In this document: one piece after another, positions 14,776 to 18,725 of the stretch | How positions within the stretch are numbered: the stretch's first letter is position 1 | Layout of the letters: every line of letters begins with the position of its first letter | Source: SIG636 sp045604285 | GTDB lineage: Bacteria; Bacillota; Clostridia; Oscillospirales; CAG-382 | Length of the DNA stretch: 18,725 nt | Direction: 5' to 3' | Assembly: GCA_045604285.1 (NCBI GenBank) | Contig: JAZUNS010000005.1 | Coordinates: forward strand, 1 to 18,725 | Notes under the pieces: generated by a model | What the model saw: the letters and a program-made list of their open reading frames with translations, nothing else | Databases searched by the model: none | Told to the model about the DNA's origin: nothing | Position numbers and translations under genes: made by a program

Positions 14776-15291
14776 ATGGCAAAGGACAAGCTTATACCTA
14801 CTTGGCTTAAGGTGGCTGCCGTAGCCGCACTTTTCGTTCCCTACAAAATAAAGGTAGAAAAAGATAAAGAGCAAAAGATTAAAAGGGTTACTGCCAGATG
14901 CCTTGTTACCCAAGTAACCTTTGAGCCGGGCAGCGCCGATAAGGAAAGCGATCTGCACCTTCAGGTACCGGGCTTTAACGCTAAGATGCCCGATGCACTT
15001 GAAGAAGAACCCGATGAGATTTTTGACAGCGAAGCAGTTTTCTCAGAGCTTGAAGATTCATTTAACGATATATTAGAGGATCTGGAGGATTCTGTTAAGA
15101 AAAAGGACAATGACGTTTTGGAGGAAAATATCGAAAGCGACTTGTTTGGCGATGAGCTGAAGCAAGGGGTGGAAACTTTGTTTTCCGATCTGGAAAGCGC
15201 TTTTAACGGCATGATTGCAGGCTTGGAATCCTCTGTAAACGGAATTAATAAAGAGAATAAAGAAATTAATAAAGAGAATGAAGATATATAA
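14776..15291 (+). CDS. Unrecognised acidic protein with N-terminal hydrophobic helix and internal repeat
   Basis: 171 residues; ATG with CGGAGG about 7 nt upstream. Residues ~8-23 (TWLKVAAVAALFVPYK) form one hydrophobic helix, either a membrane anchor or a non-cleaved signal; there is no clear cleavage site. Residues 27-72 are mixed and probably a small beta domain (VTARCLVTQVTFE). Residues 75-171 are strongly acidic and helical with a repeated motif: FSELEDSFNDILEDLEDSV (89-107) and FSDLESAFNGMIAGLESSV (136-154), likely amphipathic or coiled coil. The C-terminus ends in INKENKEINKENEDI, encoded by a 21-bp tandem repeat. I do not recognise the family. It has its own promoter and a strong terminator, so it is probably expressed on its own and partly from the thpR promoter. 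Confidence 0.75.
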   Translation: MAKDKLIPTWLKVAAVAALFVPYKIKVEKDKEQKIKRVTARCLVTQVTFEPGSADKESDLHLQVPGFNAKMPDALEEEPDEIFDSEAVFSELEDSFNDILEDLEDSVKKKDNDVLEENIESDLFGDELKQGVETLFSDLESAFNGMIAGLESSVNGINKENKEINKENEDI

Positions 15292-15323
15292 GGATATATA
15301 AGAGAATAAAGATATATAAATAA
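15244..15323 (+). repeat. Short A/T-rich tandem repeats spanning a stop codon
   Basis: Two 21-bp copies (15244-15264 and 15265-15285, 2 mismatches) coding INKENKE-type residues. After them GATATATAAG occurs twice in tandem (15283-15292 and 15293-15302), then a third damaged copy of the AGAGAATAAAGAT core (15301-15313) and GATATATAAATAAG. The stop codon of the 171-residue protein (15289-15291) lies inside the tract. Confidence 0.75.
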
Positions 15324-15352
15324 GCGGGGCACAAACAGCCCCGCTTATTTTA
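15318..15352 (+). terminator. Intrinsic terminator of the 171-residue protein gene
   Basis: 13-bp perfect stem AAATAAGCGGGGC (15318-15330), 7-nt loop, GCCCCGCTTATTT (15338-15350), followed by TAATT. GC-rich core with an A/T flank on both sides. Confidence 0.85.
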
Positions 15353-15431
15353 ATTAAAAGTCCGTTTTATTACCCACAAAATGTTTCATAATAGCCTTGC
15401 TGAAAGCAATAAAGTTTTTAGGAGGTTTTTT

Positions 15432-15752
15432 ATGATCTACAGTATTTTAACGGCAATAGCCCTGTTTTTGCTTACGGGCAAGGTTTGGGCAGGCATTTTC
15501 GGCCTTTGCATCGGTGCGGTTGCAACCGGGTATTTTCGCAGAAAGGCGGGTGCCGTGATAGAGCGAAAAGGCGGTGTTGAGGACGCCCGTGTGCTTAAGC
15601 AAGTATCCTATAACGCCGAAGGGAAACGCCCCCTGCCGGAGGACAGCGAGTACACCGTTCTTGTAAAGTACAAAAACGGCGAAAAGCTTAGGTATATTCT
15701 TAGAGGGGACACGGTAATGTTCAGAAAACTGCGCCCCTATTTTAACAACTGA
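15432..15752 (+). CDS. Small membrane protein, two N-terminal helices (unrecognised)
   Basis: 106 residues starting at the ATG at 15432, which has a strong AGGAGG site (15420-15425); an upstream in-frame ATG at 15381 has no ribosome site. Hydrophobic segments at ~1-15 and ~18-34 form a helical hairpin, followed by a basic cytoplasmic stretch (FRRKAG) and a short soluble domain with beta-strand character (EYTVLVKYKNGEKLRYILRG, ~73-92). Family not recognised. Similar in build to the 157-residue membrane protein at 5460-5933 (helical hairpin, then a small beta-rich domain), without sequence similarity that I can see. Flanked by hairpins on both sides, so likely its own transcript; upstream promoter not clear. 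Confidence 0.75.
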   Translation: MIYSILTAIALFLLTGKVWAGIFGLCIGAVATGYFRRKAGAVIERKGGVEDARVLKQVSYNAEGKRPLPEDSEYTVLVKYKNGEKLRYILRGDTVMFRKLRPYFNN

Positions 15753-15755
15753 TAC

Positions 15756-15784
15756 TTGCAAAAAGACCTTATGTGTGCTATTGT
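15756..15784 (+). promoter_or_regulatory. Possible extended -10 promoter for the WYL regulator
   Basis: TTGCAA (15756-15761), 17-bp spacer, TATTGT (15779-15784) preceded by TGC, an extended -10 element. The -10 matches consensus at only 4 of 6 positions. It lies inside the hairpin at 15761-15802, which would let a bound regulator or the stem block it. Confidence 0.4.
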
Positions 15785-15802
15785 GGATACGTAAGGTCTT
15801 TT
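15761..15802 (+). terminator. Long hairpin between the 106-residue gene and the WYL regulator: terminator and/or operator
   Basis: Perfect 11-bp arms AAAAGACCTTA (15761-15771) and TAAGGTCTTTT (15792-15802), extendable inwards to about 15 bp with two G-T pairs. It starts 9 bp after the stop codon at 15752 and ends 22 bp before the regulator ATG. The A/T flanks suit a bidirectional terminator; the overlap with a possible promoter also fits an autoregulatory operator. Confidence 0.6.
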
Positions 15803-15823
15803 GCGTAAAAGGTGGGTGAAAAC

Positions 15824-16798
15824 ATGAGCAAGGAAAGCGGACAAAAGCAACGTCTTTTATACGTGCTTAAGCTTTTGGCAGAGCGTACCGATGAAGAGCA
15901 CGGGCTTTCTACCGCAAAAATATTAGAGCTGTTGGCAAGCTACGGCATTAAAGCCGAGCGAAAAACGCTGTATGACGATATAGACCAGCTTTGCGCCTTT
16001 GGTTATGATATACAGGTTGATAAAGGTAAAAACGGCGGGTATCGCCTGCTTTCCAGAAGCTTTGAACTGTCAGAGCTTATACTTTTGACCGATGCCGTGC
16101 AAAGCTCTCGCTTTATAACCCAAAAGAAAAGTGCGGCGCTTATAAAAAAGCTTGCATCACTTACCAGCGAATACCAAGGCAAAACCCTTGCCCGCCAGGT
16201 GCAGGTAAACGGCAGAATAAAAAATATGGACGAAACCATATTTTACAGCGTTGACGCCATACATAACGCCATAGCCAAGGATAGGCAGATAAGCTTTAAG
16301 TATTTTGATCACGATAGGCACAAGGAGAAGGTTTTGCGCCACGACGGCAAGGCTTACGTTATAAGCCCCCTCTCCCTTTGCTGGGATGACGAATATTACT
16401 ATCTTGTTGCCCACGACGAGGAAAGCTGCAGCATACGCCATTACCGTGTGGACAAAATGCTTGGCATTGAGATTACCGAGCGTAAACGCACCGACGTTGA
16501 AGGCTTTGACGCCGCTTCTTATACCGACAAGCTTTTCGGTATGTTCGGCGGTGACGAACGATACGTAACCCTAAGGTGCAAGGATAGTCTTGCAGGGGTA
16601 ATAATAGACCGTTTTGGTAAGGACGTTCCCTTTAGGCTTGGGGACGACGGTTACTTTGAGCTTACAGCCAAGCTTATACTAAGCCCCGTATTTTACGGCT
16701 GGGTGCTTGGGTTTGGCGGTGACATAACCATAATAAGTCCTGCGGAAGCAGTGGAAGAGCTTAAGAAAACAGCGGCGGCAGCCCTTGCCGCCCATTAA
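15824..16798 (+). CDS. WYL-domain transcription regulator with N-terminal winged helix
   Basis: 324 residues. Cytoplasmic DNA-binding protein. N-terminal HTH_11/DeoR-like winged helix ~1-78 (GLSTAKILELLASYGIKAERKTLYDDIDQL, ending in NGGYRLLSR), WYL domain ~140-220 (ISFKYF, then SPLSLCWDDEYYYLVAHD and IRHYRVDKM), and a WCX-type C-terminal domain ~238-320. WYL domains are thought to sense nucleic-acid or small-molecule ligands. I choose the ATG at 15824, which has AGGTGGG about 8 nt upstream; a GTG at 15812 is in frame but overlaps that ribosome site. The gene ends 13 bp before a GH20 glycosidase, making that gene its likely target and operon partner. The palindrome just upstream may be its own operator. 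Confidence 0.9.
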   Translation: MSKESGQKQRLLYVLKLLAERTDEEHGLSTAKILELLASYGIKAERKTLYDDIDQLCAFGYDIQVDKGKNGGYRLLSRSFELSELILLTDAVQSSRFITQKKSAALIKKLASLTSEYQGKTLARQVQVNGRIKNMDETIFYSVDAIHNAIAKDRQISFKYFDHDRHKEKVLRHDGKAYVISPLSLCWDDEYYYLVAHDEESCSIRHYRVDKMLGIEITERKRTDVEGFDAASYTDKLFGMFGGDERYVTLRCKDSLAGVIIDRFGKDVPFRLGDDGYFELTAKLILSPVFYGWVLGFGGDITIISPAEAVEELKKTAAAALAAH

Positions 16799-16811
16799 GA
16801 CGGAGGATATA

Positions 16812-18674
16812 ATGATTAGCTACAAACTTACCGAAAGCACCATTCCTTTTAAGCCCCAGCTTGATTATATGGCAAATATAGGCTTAATAAGCCTTGCCGA
16901 GGACGGCACACCTCTTTACGCCGTAAAGGGCGAAGTTTTTTCCGTTGCCCTTAGTGAGTGCGAGGCGAAAATAACCTACCGCGCCAAGGCAGACGTTTTT
17001 TGCGGCGCCTTTATGATGGCAAGCAAAAAAGCAGGCTTTGCAAAAAGCTATAATAATAATTTTGAGCTTTGCGGCCCTATGCTTGACAATTCAAGAAACT
17101 CGGTAACCAACCTTACCCAAATAAAAGAATACGTGGCGTACAGCGCAGCGTTTGGACTTAACTGTCTGTACCTTTATAACGAAGATACCTTTGAGATTGA
17201 GGGCGAGCCGTATTTTGGATATATGCGTGACAGATATACGGCGGCTGAGATCAAAGAAATACACGATTTTGCCGCCGACTTCGGCGTTGAGGTAGTACCC
17301 TGCATACAAACCCTTGCCCACCTTAATCAGGCACTGCGCTGGTATCGCTACAGCTCTATTGTAGACTGGGGCGACACCATGCTTGCAGACGAAGAAAAGA
17401 CCTACGAGCTTATAGAAAAAATGATAGCCGCATGGCGAGGCGTATGCACCACCGAATATATAAATATAGGTATGGACGAAGCCCATTGTCTGGGCAGGGG
17501 CAAGCATCTTGACAAGCACGGTGCCGAGCCGAAGTTTGATATAATGTGCCGTCACCTTAAGCGGGTTGCGGATATTTGCGAAAAATACGGCTTTAAGCCC
17601 ATGATGTGGAGCGATATGTTCTTCCGCATAGCCTTTGGCGGCTATTACAATGACGAAGGTATAGACGCCGACCTGCTTGCAAAGGTGCCAAAGAACGTTA
17701 CCCTTGTCTACTGGGACTATTACAGCACAGAAAGAGAAAAGTACGTAAAGCAGCTTGACAAGCACTTTATGTTTGATAACGAAATAGCCTTTGCGGGCGG
17801 CGCTTGGAAATGGAGCGGTTTTACCCCATCCATAAACCATAGCTGGCGAGTATCCCAGATGGTGCTTGAGGAAGTTAAAGCAAGAGGTGTAAAGCAAGCC
17901 TTGGCTACCTGCTGGGGCGATGACGGTGCAGACTGCCTTTCTGCCTGCATTTTACCCGTGCTTGCCCTTTACGGCGCCCACAGACTTGCCCCCGATGACG
18001 AGGCAGAGGCGCTGGCTGAGGAAAACACCCTTGCCGCCTGCGGATACAGCGTAGAGGAGTTCTTTGCCCTGTGCCGCCCTTCGGTTACACCCGCCGATAA
18101 TCGCACTCCTTACGCAAATCCCACCAAGTATCTGTTTTATAACGACGTGCTTAAGGGGATGTTTGATAAACATACCAACGGCGACTTCCCCGCCTTTTAC
18201 AAGAGCTGTGCAGATGAGCTTGCTGCCCTTGCCGATAAAAACAGCCCCTTTAGTTATCTGTTTGACGTGCAGGCAAAGCTTTGCTCGGTGCTTGAGCTGA
18301 AGAGTACCGTAGGCGTAGAGCTTAAAGAAGCCTACGACAAAGACAACAAGGAAGAGCTTGACAGACTTGCCAACCGTGTATTGCCCGAGATACGGAACAG
18401 AATCGAAAGCTTTTACGATGCCTTCCGTGCAGGCTGGATGAAGGAAAGCCGTCCCGGTGGATTTGATACTCAGGATATAAGAATAGGCGGCGTATTAAGG
18501 CGCTGTCTGGCGGCTGAAAGAACCGTTAACGATTATCTCAAAGGCAAAATTCAGCGCATCGACGAGCTGGAGTGGAAGCGCCTTTATTTTGATTGCAGAG
18601 ATGAAGAGGCAGACCGTTGCCTTACCATCGGCATGAACAACTACAAAGCCAACGCTACGGCAAATATACTTTAA
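16812..18674 (+). CDS. Cytoplasmic GH20 beta-N-acetylhexosaminidase (GcnA-like)
   Basis: 620 residues starting at the ATG at 16812, which has CGGAGG about 7 nt upstream; an earlier in-frame ATG at 16785 lies inside the regulator gene and lacks a ribosome site. No signal peptide. The (beta/alpha)8 domain at ~100-390 holds the GH20 catalytic pair D222-E223 in YINIGMDEAH, where the aspartate assists the substrate's acetamido group and E223 is the acid/base. VVPCIQTLAHLNQ (161-173) and active-site tryptophans W266, W301, W334 and W368 fit GH20. Length and lack of export match GcnA of streptococci (about 627 residues). It probably releases terminal GlcNAc or GalNAc from oligosaccharides already imported, for example from host glycans, chitin fragments or cell-wall turnover. 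The C-terminal ~230 residues are helical. Co-transcribed with the WYL regulator. Confidence 0.87.
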   Translation: MISYKLTESTIPFKPQLDYMANIGLISLAEDGTPLYAVKGEVFSVALSECEAKITYRAKADVFCGAFMMASKKAGFAKSYNNNFELCGPMLDNSRNSVTNLTQIKEYVAYSAAFGLNCLYLYNEDTFEIEGEPYFGYMRDRYTAAEIKEIHDFAADFGVEVVPCIQTLAHLNQALRWYRYSSIVDWGDTMLADEEKTYELIEKMIAAWRGVCTTEYINIGMDEAHCLGRGKHLDKHGAEPKFDIMCRHLKRVADICEKYGFKPMMWSDMFFRIAFGGYYNDEGIDADLLAKVPKNVTLVYWDYYSTEREKYVKQLDKHFMFDNEIAFAGGAWKWSGFTPSINHSWRVSQMVLEEVKARGVKQALATCWGDDGADCLSACILPVLALYGAHRLAPDDEAEALAEENTLAACGYSVEEFFALCRPSVTPADNRTPYANPTKYLFYNDVLKGMFDKHTNGDFPAFYKSCADELAALADKNSPFSYLFDVQAKLCSVLELKSTVGVELKEAYDKDNKEELDRLANRVLPEIRNRIESFYDAFRAGWMKESRPGGFDTQDIRIGGVLRRCLAAERTVNDYLKGKIQRIDELEWKRLYFDCRDEEADRCLTIGMNNYKANATANIL

Positions 18675-18703
18675 AAAAACGCCTGCGGCTTTATGCCGCA
18701 GGC
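18673..18703 (-). terminator. Intrinsic terminator, minus strand, probably of a convergent gene beyond the right edge
   Basis: 9-bp GC-rich stem GCCTGCGGC (18681-18689), 5-nt loop, GCCGCAGGC (18695-18703). On the minus strand the hairpin is followed by a run of seven T; on the plus strand no T-run follows. It starts directly after the GH20 stop codon, so it may also stop that gene weakly. No coding region is supportable in 18704-18725. Confidence 0.65.
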
Positions 18704-18725
18704 GGCAAGCTGATGACAAACCCTG

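Noticed and set aside
14239..14958. 239-codon minus-strand frame over thpR and the acidic protein
   Set aside because: Spans two plus-strand genes and their promoter; no ribosome site or motif.
17091..17897. 268-codon open frame on the minus strand opposite the GH20 gene
   Set aside because: No start signal, no recognisable family, and it lies inside a gene with GH20 catalytic residues.

Overview
The window looks like a chromosomal segment of a low-to-mid GC, strictly anaerobic Gram-positive bacterium of the Clostridia, most likely an uncultured gut or rumen Oscillospirales/Ruminococcaceae relative. The reasons are strong AGGAGG-type ribosome sites, near-consensus SigA promoters, Gram-positive signal peptides, dockerin-type calcium repeats on secreted proteins, and an electron-bifurcating flavin/iron-sulfur complex. 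The lineage is inferred from gene content, not from a marker gene.

Left third (1-5264, minus strand): three secreted proteins, each behind its own near-consensus promoter. They are a cohesin-like protein cut by the window edge, a 416-residue protein with a duplicated beta-type domain, an InlB-type repeat, an acidic Ser-rich linker and a C-terminal dockerin, and an 864-residue peptidoglycan amidase with SH3, bacterial-repeat, discoidin (F5/8C) and dockerin-like parts. A cytoplasmic RluA-type pseudouridine synthase sits between the last two. This reads as a cell-surface/cellulosome-like locus.

Middle (5431-14137, minus strand): eight tightly packed genes with one promoter upstream of the first and one intrinsic terminator after the last. 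The first three (NuoE-like, NuoF-like, and a NuoG/GltD-like fusion) have the subunit make-up of the Stn-type electron-bifurcating transhydrogenase (StnABC of Sporomusa), which links NADH, ferredoxin and NADPH. They are followed by a MATE-family transporter, then deoC, cdd and pdp (deoxynucleoside/pyrimidine salvage), and finally a small membrane protein. The apparent transcriptional link between a redox-balancing complex and pyrimidine-nucleoside breakdown is the most interesting feature here.

Right third (14103-18725, plus strand): starting from a divergent promoter region come an RNA 2',3'-cyclic phosphodiesterase (ThpR/LigT), an unrecognised acidic membrane-anchored or helical protein with an internal repeat and a decaying tandem repeat at its stop codon, a 106-residue membrane protein, a WYL-domain transcription regulator, and 13 bp after it a cytoplasmic GH20 beta-N-acetylhexosaminidase of the GcnA size class. 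A strong hairpin with a T-run on the minus strand at the right edge suggests that a convergent gene lies just outside. No tRNA, rRNA, CRISPR, insertion sequence or phage gene was seen, and no stretch over 300 bases lacks a gene.
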